A DNA stretch of 64,000 bases from CAYZQH01 sp050300015 (lineage in GTDB: Bacteria; Pseudomonadota; Gammaproteobacteria; Pseudomonadales; Cellvibrionaceae), in contig JBNKWZ010000012.1 of the NCBI GenBank assembly GCA_050300015.1, positions 7,729-71,728 of the forward strand, in the 5' to 3' direction. Positions 47,092 to 57,500 of this stretch are shown here, in pieces (the first letter of the stretch is position 1; the number at the start of each line of letters is the position of its first letter). The translations under genes and the position numbers were made by a program. The notes under the pieces were generated by a model. The model made no database searches and was not told the origin of the DNA. It worked only from the letters and a program-made list of their open reading frames with translations.

Positions 47092-47574
47092 ATGCCATCT
47101 GTGGACATTCCGCATTACCAAACTGGCGACTATTTAGTTGATTACGAAGAAAAAGTATTTGAAGACGTACAAGCCGAACCCGGCGCCAAAGCGCTCTTAA
47201 CGTTTCATACCGTAGCCTTTGAGGGCTCCATCGGCCTTGTGAACTTGCTGCAAGCCAAACGCCTGTTGCGCAAAGGGTTTGAAACCAAAATATTACTCTA
47301 TGGACCTGGTGTGCTGCTCGGCGTTCAACGTGGATTTCCCAAGCTTGGCAGCGAGGCGTTCCCAGGCCACCTGGCTTACAACGCACAACTAGAAGCCTTT
47401 ATGAAAGAAGGCGGTGAAGTGTATGCCTGCCGTTTTGCGCTTCAGGCACTTTACGGTCAAACAGAAAAAGCCCTGATCGAAGGCATTCGGCCAATCAACC
47501 CACTGGATGTTATGGACCTGCAACTACTCATGGCGCGCGAAAATGCCTTTACGGTTCATACCTGGACCACTTAA
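47092..47574 (+). CDS. nitB: MSMEG_0572-type protein of the Nit1C cluster (NitB)
   Basis: Protein of unknown biochemical role conserved as the first gene of Nit1-type nitrilase clusters (annotated as MSMEG_0572 / nitrogen-starvation response family). 160 residues; features include FEGSIGLVNLLQAKRLLRKG and the GPGVLLGVQRGFPKLG segment, suggesting a DsrE-like fold, which is my guess only. A strong GAGGAG-like site precedes the ATG. A perfect hairpin separates it from nitC. Confidence 0.88.
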   Translation: MPSVDIPHYQTGDYLVDYEEKVFEDVQAEPGAKALLTFHTVAFEGSIGLVNLLQAKRLLRKGFETKILLYGPGVLLGVQRGFPKLGSEAFPGHLAYNAQLEAFMKEGGEVYACRFALQALYGQTEKALIEGIRPINPLDVMDLQLLMARENAFTVHTWTT

Positions 47575-47580
47575 TAGCAA

Positions 47581-47609
47581 CCCTAAAACGCCTTACCGGC
47601 GTTTTAGGG
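47581..47609 (+). other. Perfect 12-bp hairpin between nitB and nitC
   Basis: CCCTAAAACGCC (47581-47592), loop TTACC, GGCGTTTTAGGG (47598-47609). No T run follows, so it is not a standard terminator; it may partly attenuate transcription or protect the nitB 3' end. Confidence 0.85.
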
Positions 47610-47672
47610 GCATGCCCTCTAAACCGAACACTCATTCCTTACAACGAGCCCCACAACTAAGTGAACAACAAT

Positions 47673-48677
47673 ATGGAAAAAGTCATAGCCGCAGCGGTGC
47701 AATCTAGCCCAGTGCTCTATTCTCAAGAGGGCACCGTTGCCAGCGTCTGCAATTGGATTGAGCAACTCTCAAAAGAGGGTGTGCAACTCGCTGTTTTTGC
47801 AGAAACACTCATTCCCTATTATCCGTACTTTTCCTTTGTACAGGCGCCCTATGCTATGGGCAAAGAGCATTTGCGCCTTATGGAAGAGTCCGTGGTCGTC
47901 CCTTCAGAGGCGACAAAGGCCATCGCAGCAGCGGCCAAAGCTGCCAATATGGTCGTATCCGTCGGTGTAAATGAGCGCGACGGCGGCACCTTGTACAACG
48001 CCCAACTGCTGTTTGATGCAGACGGCACCTTGGTCCAACACCGACGCAAAATCACACCCACTTACCACGAACGCATGGTTTGGGGACAAGGCGATGGCTC
48101 CGGTTTACATGCCGTAGACACACAGGTGGGCCGCGTTGGGTCGTTAGCCTGTTGGGAGCATTACAACCCCCTCGCACGTTACGCCTTAATGGCCGACCAC
48201 GAACAAATTCATGTGGGTATGTTTCCAGGCTCACTGGTCGGCGAAATTTTTGCCGAGCAGATTGAAGCCACGATTCGACACCACGCCCTAGAGAGCGGTT
48301 GCTTCGTCGTTAATGCCACCAGTTGGCTCAGCCCCGCGCAACAACAGCAAATTGTGGATGATACTGGCGGCCCACTAAAAGCCATTAGCGGTGGCTGCTT
48401 TACCGCCATTGTCTCACCGGAAGGCAAACTGTTAGGCACGCCCTTGGGCAGCGATTCTGGCGAAGGTGCATGCATCGCCGAGCTAGATTTTAGCCTTATC
48501 GCTAAGCGAAAACGCATGATGGACAGCGTTGGTCATTACAGCCGCCCAGAGTTATTAAGTTTACTCATTGATCAATCACCCAAACCCCATATGCACCCCA
48601 CAGCCACAGCAACTGTGCACGCGGGAGGCCAACCTGTATTAGAAGCAAGTGAGGAGGCGCAACATGCCAATGAATGA
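47673..48677 (+). CDS. nitC: Nitrilase (NitC, Nit1 type)
   Basis: Carbon-nitrogen hydrolase of ~334 residues, closest by context to Synechocystis Nit6803-type enzymes. The catalytic triad is visible: Glu44 (FAETLIP), Lys126 (RRKITPT) and Cys160 (SLACWEH). It should hydrolyse a nitrile to acid and ammonia; in Pseudomonas, Nit1C clusters are linked to growth on cyanide as nitrogen source. I use the ATG at 47673; a GTG 12 bp upstream is in frame and neither has a strong ribosome site. Confidence 0.93.
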   Translation: MEKVIAAAVQSSPVLYSQEGTVASVCNWIEQLSKEGVQLAVFAETLIPYYPYFSFVQAPYAMGKEHLRLMEESVVVPSEATKAIAAAAKAANMVVSVGVNERDGGTLYNAQLLFDADGTLVQHRRKITPTYHERMVWGQGDGSGLHAVDTQVGRVGSLACWEHYNPLARYALMADHEQIHVGMFPGSLVGEIFAEQIEATIRHHALESGCFVVNATSWLSPAQQQQIVDDTGGPLKAISGGCFTAIVSPEGKLLGTPLGSDSGEGACIAELDFSLIAKRKRMMDSVGHYSRPELLSLLIDQSPKPHMHPTATATVHAGGQPVLEASEEAQHANE

Positions 48678-49791
48678 ACAACAACTCACCCGGCTTCAGA
48701 CCTTGGGTTTGCGATGGGAGCATTCACAAGTGGGACTCAACCGCCAAGGCGGCGCTGGCCCAACAGATCACAAAGCGTTAAATTTTGAATCACAAACGTC
48801 TATGATTCCCATTTTTAACGAGCAAATTAAAACCAGCCCATTTCACGCACGCATGGACCCTTCGTCCGAGCAAGTTTTGATATTTGAGGACGACAAGCTT
48901 ATTGACCGTACCTCCATGCCGAACCAACCCAAGTTTTACGCTCTACACACAAAAGACGGAATTCCCTACTCACAGATAGCCACGCTACACAGCAAAGATG
49001 TATTGGCCACCACAGTGCTGCAAACCTGTGTCCGCTACAGAAATCGCGACACATCGTGTCAATTTTGCGCCATTGAAGAATCCCTTAAAAACGGCAAAAC
49101 CATCGCTCACAAATCACCTGAGCAATTGGCAGAGGTGGCCAAAGCAGCCGTAGCGCTCGACGGCGTGAAACAGATGATTATGACCACAGGGACACCCAAA
49201 ACACGTGATCGAGGTGCCGCGGTTTTGGCGCAAAGCGCAATGGGCGTCAAACGAGAAGTCGATCTACCCATTCAAGCTCAGTGCGAGCCTCCAGAAGGTG
49301 ATCATTGGTTTGATGTGCTAAAAGATTCTGGCGTGGACGCTTTGGGCATGCACTTGGAAGCGGTCACTGACCGTGTGCGCCAAGCCATTATGCCTGGCAA
49401 AGCCACTGTACCGCTAACGCGATATTTTAGTGCATTTGAAGCAGCCGTTAGAGTCTTTGGTGAAGGCAATGTCAGCACTTATATCTTGGCGGGGCTCGGA
49501 GACACTGAAGCGGAAATACTGCAAATGGGTAAGCGATTAATCGACATGGGCGTTTATCCCTTTGTAGTGCCGTTCGTGCCCGTGAGCGGAACGCCATTGG
49601 CCAATCACCCGATGCCCAATGGTGACATGCTCAACCGAGTTTATGAGCAACTGGCGCCCCTATTGGTGCAACGAGGTATTACCTCTGAAAGCCTCAATGC
49701 GGGATGCGCAAAGTGCGGTGCTTGCTCCTCCTTAAAGGCCTATGAAGCAAAACACAAAGCCATGCCCGTAGTGGAGGCAAGCCATGCCTAA
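48664..49791 (+). CDS. nitD: Radical SAM protein, MSMEG_0568 family (NitD)
   Basis: Radical SAM enzyme of 375 residues conserved in Nit1 clusters. The presumed [4Fe-4S] cysteines are widely spaced (TCVRYRNRDTSCQFC: C-x9-C-x2-C) rather than the common CxxxCxxC. A second cysteine group GCAKCGAC lies near the C-terminus. The reaction is unknown to me. The ATG at 48664 is preceded by GAGGAGG and overlaps nitC by 14 bp. Confidence 0.9.
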   Translation: MPMNEQQLTRLQTLGLRWEHSQVGLNRQGGAGPTDHKALNFESQTSMIPIFNEQIKTSPFHARMDPSSEQVLIFEDDKLIDRTSMPNQPKFYALHTKDGIPYSQIATLHSKDVLATTVLQTCVRYRNRDTSCQFCAIEESLKNGKTIAHKSPEQLAEVAKAAVALDGVKQMIMTTGTPKTRDRGAAVLAQSAMGVKREVDLPIQAQCEPPEGDHWFDVLKDSGVDALGMHLEAVTDRVRQAIMPGKATVPLTRYFSAFEAAVRVFGEGNVSTYILAGLGDTEAEILQMGKRLIDMGVYPFVVPFVPVSGTPLANHPMPNGDMLNRVYEQLAPLLVQRGITSESLNAGCAKCGACSSLKAYEAKHKAMPVVEASHA

Positions 49792-50329
49792 GCATACCTT
49801 TGCATTAGTGAACGACACCTTTAATGCCTACCGCTCACAACACATTCGCGTAAAAGTGGCGGCCACTTCTTGGGAAAAACAAGGCTATTTTCAGTTGCGG
49901 AAAAAAACGTTCGCACTGGAGCAAAAAATTCTGCCCGAAGACGAAACCGATGCACAAGATTTTAGAGCGATTGCCATTGTTGCACTCGCTTCAAGCTGGA
50001 GTATTGGTGAAGAGGTCGTGGGAGCGGTGCGAATCTATGAGGATGTCGACGACCATGGCACAGCCGTTTGGTATGGCGGCAGGCTATGCGTTGCAAGAGC
50101 TTACAGAGGACTACACAGTATTGGCAAAGCGCTGATAAACGAAGCTGTATCAAGAGCTAAAGATCTAGGTTGTGAACGATTTTTAGCAAATGTGCAACCA
50201 CAAAACGAACACTATTTCAAAAGTGTTCACTGGCAAACACTGGGAGATGTGATTGTAGCAGGAAAACCCCACGTGCATATGATGGCGAATCTCGAGCGCT
50301 ACCCCTTTATGCCGAGGGATCCAGCATGA
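49784..50329 (+). CDS. nitE: GNAT N-acetyltransferase, MSMEG_0567 N-terminal type (NitE)
   Basis: GNAT-fold protein (181 residues) with the acetyl-CoA loop in RAYRGLHSIGKALI (about residues 105-120). In some genomes this domain is fused to the AIR-synthase-like domain encoded by the next gene; here they are separate but coupled (ATGA overlap). The acceptor is unknown. The start overlaps nitD by 8 bp. Confidence 0.87.
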   Translation: MPKHTFALVNDTFNAYRSQHIRVKVAATSWEKQGYFQLRKKTFALEQKILPEDETDAQDFRAIAIVALASSWSIGEEVVGAVRIYEDVDDHGTAVWYGGRLCVARAYRGLHSIGKALINEAVSRAKDLGCERFLANVQPQNEHYFKSVHWQTLGDVIVAGKPHVHMMANLERYPFMPRDPA

Positions 50330-51387
50330 ATGCCAACACCCCAATTGCTCGATGCGAAAGCCACGGCCATCACCAATTCAGCGAATTGGAATCGTTGTGT
50401 GAACAACTGCGTAACTTACCAGAACTTGAGGCTAAACAGGCCATCCGTGTCGCCGCAAAAGTTCACAGCCAATGGAATACAGAGACAAGCGCGCCACTGA
50501 GTTTAGAGGAACTCTATGCGCAGCCGGGAGACGACTGTGCCGCGTTTCGCAGCGGTGACGGTTACCAACTTTTGGCAATGGAGGCCATGTCACCGGCTTT
50601 TGTGGCCAATGACGCGCGTGCCGCAGGCTGGTCTTCCGTCATGGTTAATGTCAGCGATATTGCAGCCATGGGCGGGCGCGCCACAGCCATCGTCAATGCG
50701 TTTTGGGATAACAATACCGAACACGCCGAAGAGCTGCTTTATCACATTCGTCGTGCCTGCGATGTTTTTGGGGTTCGATTCAGTGGCGGCCACAGCAGTA
50801 TTGCGCCCCAATTTACGCCTGGGCTTGCAGTAGGCATTTTGGGCCAAGCACGAGGCCATTTATTATCATCCCATCACGTAAAACCCGGCCAGCGCTTGTT
50901 TTTACTGACCGACCTTGAAGGCAGTTGGCACGGCAACCTACCCTATTGGGGCTGCGTGCTAGGCAAATCGCCGGAGCAAATACGCTCGCAGTGGCATGTC
51001 CCGGCAATGCTGGCAGAACGCGGGCTTGTGGCTGCCGCCAAAGACGTCAGCAATGGCGGCATTTTGGGCACACTTTTGATGCTCCTTGAACTCACTGGAT
51101 GTGGCGCAACCGTTGACCTCAATGCGATACCCAAACCCGACGCCGACCTATTGCGATGGATGCGAGCCTTTCAAAGCTTTGGTTTTTTGCTCACCGTAGA
51201 ACCCAATCACATCAGCGCCCTGTTAAAAACGTTCGAGCACAGCCACTTAAGCTGCGCGCCAATCGGCAGCATTAACGACAGCGGAAAAATAATGCTGGAC
51301 CAATCCGGTGCCACCTCGGAGTTTTGGGATTTAACACACCACAACCTCACAGCAATGGAAGATATCTATGCCTGCCGTACATTTTGA
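50326..51387 (+). CDS. nitF: AIR synthase-like ATP-binding protein, sll0787 family (NitF)
   Basis: PurM/ThiL/SelD-fold protein of 353 residues; such enzymes phosphorylate or activate carbonyl or amide groups with ATP. Features: GDDCAAFRSGDGYQLLAMEAM near residues 68-88, MVNVSDIAAMGGRATAIVNAFW, and KDVSNGGILGTLLMLLE in the C-terminal half. Conserved partner of NitD and NitE; reaction unknown. Overlaps nitG by 20 bp. Confidence 0.87.
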   Translation: MNANTPIARCESHGHHQFSELESLCEQLRNLPELEAKQAIRVAAKVHSQWNTETSAPLSLEELYAQPGDDCAAFRSGDGYQLLAMEAMSPAFVANDARAAGWSSVMVNVSDIAAMGGRATAIVNAFWDNNTEHAEELLYHIRRACDVFGVRFSGGHSSIAPQFTPGLAVGILGQARGHLLSSHHVKPGQRLFLLTDLEGSWHGNLPYWGCVLGKSPEQIRSQWHVPAMLAERGLVAAAKDVSNGGILGTLLMLLELTGCGATVDLNAIPKPDADLLRWMRAFQSFGFLLTVEPNHISALLKTFEHSHLSCAPIGSINDSGKIMLDQSGATSEFWDLTHHNLTAMEDIYACRTF

Positions 51388-51658
51388 AGTGCAATGGCCT
51401 GATGGCGAAAAACAACTCTATTACAGCCCGTCCACGGTGGTGTACGAGCATTTAAAAGAGAACCAAAAATTGCCCTTAGATGCATTTGCAAAGCAAGCGC
51501 AAATTGCCCTGACGGTTGCGTCAGAGCGCGTAAAACAAAAGTTTGGTTACTATTGCTCCGCCGCATCCGCGGAACAAGACAAAATATCAGCGAAGGTCGC
51601 AGCACTTAAACGCATGGACGTAAATGGCGACGTCACAGTTATTGGATTCACCCAATAG
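51368..51658 (+). CDS. nitG: MSMEG_0570-type small protein (NitG)
   Basis: 96-residue conserved Nit1-cluster protein (MSMEG_0570 / nitrogen-starvation response family), recognisable by its start (HFEVQWPDG...YYSPST) and the C-terminal FGYYCSAASAEQDKI. Function unknown. Its ATG lies inside the end of nitF, in a different frame, indicating coupled translation. Confidence 0.85.
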   Translation: MPAVHFEVQWPDGEKQLYYSPSTVVYEHLKENQKLPLDAFAKQAQIALTVASERVKQKFGYYCSAASAEQDKISAKVAALKRMDVNGDVTVIGFTQ

Positions 51659-51710
51659 CACTGCCATTCTAATTTTTACACTTAATCGATATTTACTATA
51701 GGATTTTATC

Positions 51711-53039
51711 ATGCACGCACTATCCATAACTCCCGCCATTGAGGGCTTCAAAAATCACTACCCCGTCATTATTATTGGCGCTGGCCAAGCGGGTTTATCC
51801 ATGAGCTGGTGCTTACGAGAATCAGGCATCGAACACCTGCTGCTAGAAGCCGGAGATACCATTTGCCAAAACTGGGATAAACAACGCTGGGATAACTTTT
51901 GCTTGGTCACACCTAATTGGCAATGCCAATTACCGGGCTTTCCGTATCAAGGAGATGACCCCGACGGCTTTATGGTAAAAGAGCAAATATTGGAATATTT
52001 GCAAGCCTATTACGATTCATTTAAGCCACCGGTATTGTTCAATTGCCCCGTACAATCGCTTACAAAAACAGGAGAGCTTTTTACCCTGCAAACCGATAAA
52101 GGCCACTTTATAACAGAGCAAGTGGTATTTGCCTGCGGCAGCTATCACGAGGCCAAAATACCGGATCTTGCCCATGCTATGCCTCATAACATCAAACACG
52201 TTCATTCACGTGACTACAAAAACGCTGGTGCATTGCCACCAGGTGACGTTTTAGTTGTGGGTACGGGCCAAAGTGGCTGTCAAATTGCTGAAGACCTACA
52301 CCTGGAGGGCAGGCAAGTCCATTTGTGTGTAGGCAATGCTCCCAGAGTCAACCGACGCTATCGCGGCAAAGATGTGGTTAATTGGCTCGACGAAATGGGG
52401 TATTACGAAACCACCATCGCGGATCACCCAGAAGGTGAACACGCCCACCACGCAACCAACCATTACGTCACAGGCCGCGATGGCGGCCGTGACCTCAACC
52501 TGCGCATTTTTGCCGAACAAGGCATGAAGCTCTATGGCAAATTAAGTGACGCAAATGAATCACAATTATTTTTCGATGACGACTTGAAAAAGAATTTAGA
52601 CTATGCAGACGAAGTGGCCAAGCGAATTACACAATCTATTGAAGACTACATTCAGAAAAATCACATTGAGGCTCCAGAAGACGACAATATTCACTCTGAC
52701 TATTGCCCAAGCTCACCAACGTCATTAGACCTCACTCAAACCAACATCACCTCAGTCGTTTGGGCCACCGGATTTAACATGAAATTCGATTGGGTCAAAC
52801 TACCCGTGTTTGACGAAAATGGCTACCCTAAAACACAACGCGGCGAAACCGACATCCCTGGCGCATACTTTTTAGGTTTGAATTGGATGCACACCTGGGG
52901 GTCTGGCCGGTTTTATCACGTAGGGCGTGATGCTGAATATCTGAGAGATAAAATTTGTTTGGAACGGAAAGCTGCCACTCGCAAAAAAAGCAGCGCATCA
53001 GCGTTCAAAGAAACCGCCGATCAAACCCAAACAGCTTAG
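51711..53039 (+). CDS. nitH: Flavin-dependent oxidoreductase, MSMEG_0569 family (NitH)
   Basis: FAD/NADPH-dependent enzyme of 442 residues resembling flavin monooxygenases (CzcO type). Two Rossmann motifs are visible: IIIGAGQAGLSMSWCL at ~22-37 and VVGTGQSGCQIAEDL at ~180-195, plus the late ATGFNMKFDW. Last gene of the Nit1C set. It may oxidise the small nitrogen compound handled by the cluster; this is inference. Confidence 0.9.
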   Translation: MHALSITPAIEGFKNHYPVIIIGAGQAGLSMSWCLRESGIEHLLLEAGDTICQNWDKQRWDNFCLVTPNWQCQLPGFPYQGDDPDGFMVKEQILEYLQAYYDSFKPPVLFNCPVQSLTKTGELFTLQTDKGHFITEQVVFACGSYHEAKIPDLAHAMPHNIKHVHSRDYKNAGALPPGDVLVVGTGQSGCQIAEDLHLEGRQVHLCVGNAPRVNRRYRGKDVVNWLDEMGYYETTIADHPEGEHAHHATNHYVTGRDGGRDLNLRIFAEQGMKLYGKLSDANESQLFFDDDLKKNLDYADEVAKRITQSIEDYIQKNHIEAPEDDNIHSDYCPSSPTSLDLTQTNITSVVWATGFNMKFDWVKLPVFDENGYPKTQRGETDIPGAYFLGLNWMHTWGSGRFYHVGRDAEYLRDKICLERKAATRKKSSASAFKETADQTQTA

Positions 53040-53197
53040 GGAGCTTGATCAACTCCCAATAGCTTTGGCCGTTAGAACTTTTCGAGCTCAAGACATGCAT
53101 TGGTTGTTTTTTGCCCCCACAAAAAAGGCATTTCCACCATCAATGGCAGGCTGTCGAGAAGCACTAACGCAGAATTCAGGAAGCCCTGACGACCCCA

Positions 53198-53252
53198 CCG
53201 CAGGCGGCCTCAAAGCTCGCCTGCGGTTATTACTTAGCTTGTTAGCGCTAAG
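53198..53252 (+). terminator. Double hairpin downstream of nitH (possible operon terminator)
   Basis: CCGCAGGC (53198-53205) pairs with GCCTGCGG (53219-53226), followed by TTATTACTT; then CTTAGC (53233-53238) pairs with GCTAAG (53247-53252). No long T run, so termination is only probable. Another small palindrome (GGGAG..CTCCC, 53040-53058) begins right after the nitH stop. Confidence 0.5.
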
Positions 53253-54546
53253 ACGACTGGCTTCGAAAATTGCCTAGGCACCGAGCTTTGAACTTTCGCA
53301 CATGACCGTATGATTCATGATTACGGCAGGAGGCAGGGCGACATGAGAGGCCGATCATTCAAACTTAAAGAGACTTCTTGATCATTAGCTGCCCTGGTAT
53401 CGCTACCGTCCGTGAAACTCAATCGACGAAAGCAAAAATGGCCCTTCGCACCAAACTCAACTTCAAGTCCAGCACCAAACAAGCCTGCGCTGATTAAGCC
53501 AGCGTTAACATCGATGGAACCGGCTGCGTGCCGGGGCGGCATCTCGTCCAACTTCAATCGAGGCCTATTATGTGTACAGAGACCTTGCAGAGACGACAAT
53601 ATAGGAACGAAAAAGGAAAACTAAAGTTGCCTTTTTAACGCTTTCACTTATTGCCATTGTTAATGTGCAACTTACATACTCCGAGTGCAAGTTATTCTGC
53701 GTGACACTACTTTTTGCGTGACATTACTGCCACGCTTCCGGATGCGACCAATATCAAGTTAACGCGCTGCTTACCTCTCGTTTTGGCGCCAATTTTGCCT
53801 TCCGACCAGCCCCCATCGCCACCCCATATGCCTGCTCGGCGGTGAAAAAAAGAAGCCTGCATCGCTGGAATCACCCTCTCGGGAGCACCCAGGAAAACAC
53901 CCTACTTCAAGGCGCTAATTTATCAAGAAGAATACGTACGCCCCCAAATTTAGGTCAATATACAACCAAACCCTACACATCAAGGCAGCAGGATACAATG
54001 ATTCGGTGACGGTTAATTTTTAAGCAAATCTGCACTAGGATTTATACAGACTGCTCGAGAAGCCAAAAGGTAAGATACGAGAATCAAGCGCCAACAATAT
54101 GCTCAGAGGGCCTCACTCCGTCGTCATTGCATCTCGCTTTCGAGCGCAAAAAGAAAAGCACATATTATGCCAACCCAACCATAAAAACTCGAATTAACGT
54201 TGGAAATTTGCGTAAATTCTCTCTCTAAAATTCAATTAATAATAGAATATTTGCAACTTTTTGCACACTGACAGCATTTCTAGGGAAAACGTTACCGTAA
54301 AGGCCTCCCCTTCCGATAGTCTTCATACGGGCGATAGTCTGTCGCAGCACGGGCATCGCAAAGTACACTCTAGGTCACTTTAACCTATGAAGGCTCACAG
54401 AAGCTTTCATTCTGAATAATAAACGATCAGGCATGTTGGGCAATTCAATATAAATATAAGAGGTGCAAAACGACCAAATGTTCATTAAAAACCCAAACAC
54501 GGCCTACTAAACAATAACTCATAAACTTCCTAGGCGGAGCATTACA
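53253..54546. other. Long non-coding region upstream of the TonB receptor
   Basis: About 1.3 kb without a recognisable gene. A 92-codon minus-strand frame (53321-53599) has no known motif. A direct repeat tgcgtgacaytact occurs at ~53698 and ~53717. AAATTTGCGTAA at 54204-54215 also occurs upstream of the symporter gene. AAACGTTACC at 54287-54296 resembles half of a LacI-family operator. The long leader before the TonB receptor may hold its control elements. Confidence 0.4.
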
Positions 54547-57500
54547 ATGTCTACAGTGAGTAAAAAACACCCCGAAACCACTAATTTTAGAAAGTCCATT
54601 TTAGCCGTCAGTATCATGATGGCATGTGGGACTATGGCCTATGCCGCAGAGCAATCCGGCCCCGTTACGGACGGAAGTCTTGAGAACGAAGCTGAACAAC
54701 GTGCTGGAGAAGTCGAGGAAATCGTCGTTCTAGGTATCAGAAGAAGCATTGAAACCGCACAGGAATTGAAGCGCAATGCCAGTACAGTAATCGATTCAAT
54801 TACCGCTACAGAACTAGGCGACTTCCCTGACAAATCGCTTGCGGAAGCCCTAATGCGTGTTCCAGGTGTGGCAGTGGAGCGTTTTGCAACGCGTACAGAT
54901 AGTGGCGCATTCTCAGTCGAACCGTCGGGCGTCGTGATCCGGGGCCTACCTTTTGTTAGAAGTGAATTTAATGGTAGAGACACTTTCAGCGCAAACTCTA
55001 GCCGTGGGCTAAGCTGGGGCGACGTGTCTCCCGAGCTTATGGGGGGCATTGACATATACAAAAACCAAACGGCCGAACTAATCGAAGGCGGCATCGCTGG
55101 TCTTGTGAACCTGAAAACTCGCCTGCCGTTTGACAGTGATGGGGAAACCAGAGTTCTGACCGTTAGTGGAAACTACAGCGACCTGTCCAACTCGAACACC
55201 CCTGAGGTATCGGGAATCTATACTAACCGCTTTGATACCGACGCTGGTGAATTCGGGGCAATGGTCAATTTCGCATACTCGGATGTGGACGCGACTGCAC
55301 AGAGCGCGAGGCTGTCACGCGTTAATCGCTTCCGCGATGTCTATGAGGAAGATTCGCTGCTCTTTCTCCCGCAGGGTGTCAACTTCGGGGATGATCAATA
55401 CAGCCGACAACGCACTGGTGCTGCACTTGCGCTCCAATGGCAAGACCTTGATGGGCGCTTTCTTGCAACATTTCAATACAACCGCTCACAATATGAAAAC
55501 ACAGCACAACGTAACGGTGTTAGTGTCGGATGGGAGGGATTGCAGGGCTATCAAAGCTTATTCCTTGAAGTTACAGAGGGCGGGACAGGCTCTAATACAA
55601 TTGTTCGACCGGCTGAAGGCACAGATCCGTTTGAGTTTTCGGAAGACGGTCTCTTTTCCTATGGAACATTAACGCAAGAACACGGCTGGTGGGGCGCAAA
55701 CAATAATGACTCCGCACTCGTTGCCGCCAATACCAATGGTGAGGCTCTGGTGGAAACCTGCGCCAGCTTGGACTCCTGGGCGGGATGTGACGAAGGCGAC
55801 ACCGTCACCAACTACATTGGGACGAACCTGACTACTACTGCAGATATTAGTGATTCAAAGAGCGTTACCGAAGACTTTGGGTTTAACTTAAAGTGGCATA
55901 TATCAGATAGCGTTCATGCGAATTTCGATATACAACACGTTGCTTCCGATCTCGACGAATATCGACTCAACAGTGCTTTCACCACCTGGACAAATCCCGA
56001 AGTTGATTTGCGGGGGGATCTTGCGCAGGTTACCCTCCACAATCCAACCAACATAAACCTGCTCGACGCGGGTCAAGGTGTATACGCCAATCCAAACAGC
56101 TACTACCCCTCCAGCATGCTCGAATTTTTGGGGGATAACCATGGCGAAGAATTTGCGGCAAAAACTGATTTCGTTTTTGATATAGATTCAGGTTTTGTTG
56201 AAAGGGTTAAAACTGGGGCAAGGTATGCCAAGCGTGATCAGCAGGTAAATCAGGCTAGCAACTGGCAGGCCATGTCCACTCCGTGGGTCAAAAATGCAGC
56301 GTGGTTCAACCTTGATAGCCCGCCCAGTTCAGGCGAATACCTAGACGAACACGTTCAAGAAGACCCTGACGATGATGAAATTATCCCATATACCTTTAAC
56401 GGATACCCGCAGAATGCGTGGGTTGTTAAAGAGTGGGAGTCTGAATTCGGCAGCGTTGATATAGCAGACGGTAACACTCTATTGATTTTCCCAAATGCTG
56501 ATGAGATGCGTAACTTTAAAAACACCATGAGTAAAATCGCTACCGGGCAGCCAGTAAACGGCTTCGCGCCGATATGCTCCGGCCTGGATAATCGCGAAAA
56601 CGAAGTTGAAGGAACCTGTTTCCGCCCGAATGAAACCCTGGATGTAATAGAGGCAACCGAAGCACTCTATGTTCAAGTTGACTTTGGCGGAGATGATTTA
56701 AATCTTTTCGGTCGACCTGTTAGCGGCAATATAGGTGTCCGTTATATTAATACGGATATTACCAGCGCGGGCGGCACACAATTTCCATTTTATGATACTG
56801 TTAGCCAACCCTGTGAAGAAACGAAGCCGCGCGACGAAAACGACCCCACTTCCAGGCCACCGGTTCCAAATACGGTTACCTGCTATTTAGATCCCGATGA
56901 CATAGCGTTTATGGATAATGGCGGCAATCTGGATGAGAAAGAAAGTTCATACGACAATATTCTGCCAAGCTTGAACGTTAAGTATGATGCCACCGATAAT
57001 TTTGTGACTCGTTTTGCAGTGTCAAGGGCAATGTCAAGGCCGGATATCGGTAGCCTGCGTAACTATGCTCAGGTCAACTACGACGCCCCTAGCGTCAACG
57101 ATGAAGCGGGCTCCCTTTGGGTCAAGGATGGCGACGGTGAGATTGTAGGCGCTAATGTGTTCTACAGCACTAGAACCGCAAATCCAAATCTTAAGTCCAT
57201 TATTGCCGATCAAGTGGATCTAAGCTTCGAATACTATTCTGGCCGAAACAGTGTATCACTCGCTCTATATCAGAAGTCATTTGATGACTATATCCAAACC
57301 GGAAGTTACACACGAGAAATGACCAATAACGGCGTGACGCGGCAAGTCGCAATTACTGGCCCCATTAACGGTGATGGTGCCGAGATCCAAGGTTTCGAAG
57401 TCCAAGGAACTTACCTACTTGACAACCTGCCAGGGTTTTGGGGTGGACTTGGTGTTCAAGCCAACTATACTTATGTCGAAAACAAGGGTGTTGAAAACAC

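Noticed and set aside
53233..53252. Integron attC-like site (CTTAGC...GCTAAG with GTTAGC)
   Set aside because: The core does not fit GTTRRRY/RYYYAAC, and there is no integrase or cassette array.
53321..53599. 92-codon minus-strand frame downstream of nitH
   Set aside because: No recognisable domain, no good ribosome site and no partner genes; mentioned only as part of the non-coding stretch.
54287..54296. LacI-family operator AAACGTTACC
   Set aside because: Only a half-match to the usual palindrome and no LacI-type gene in the window; not listed as a feature.
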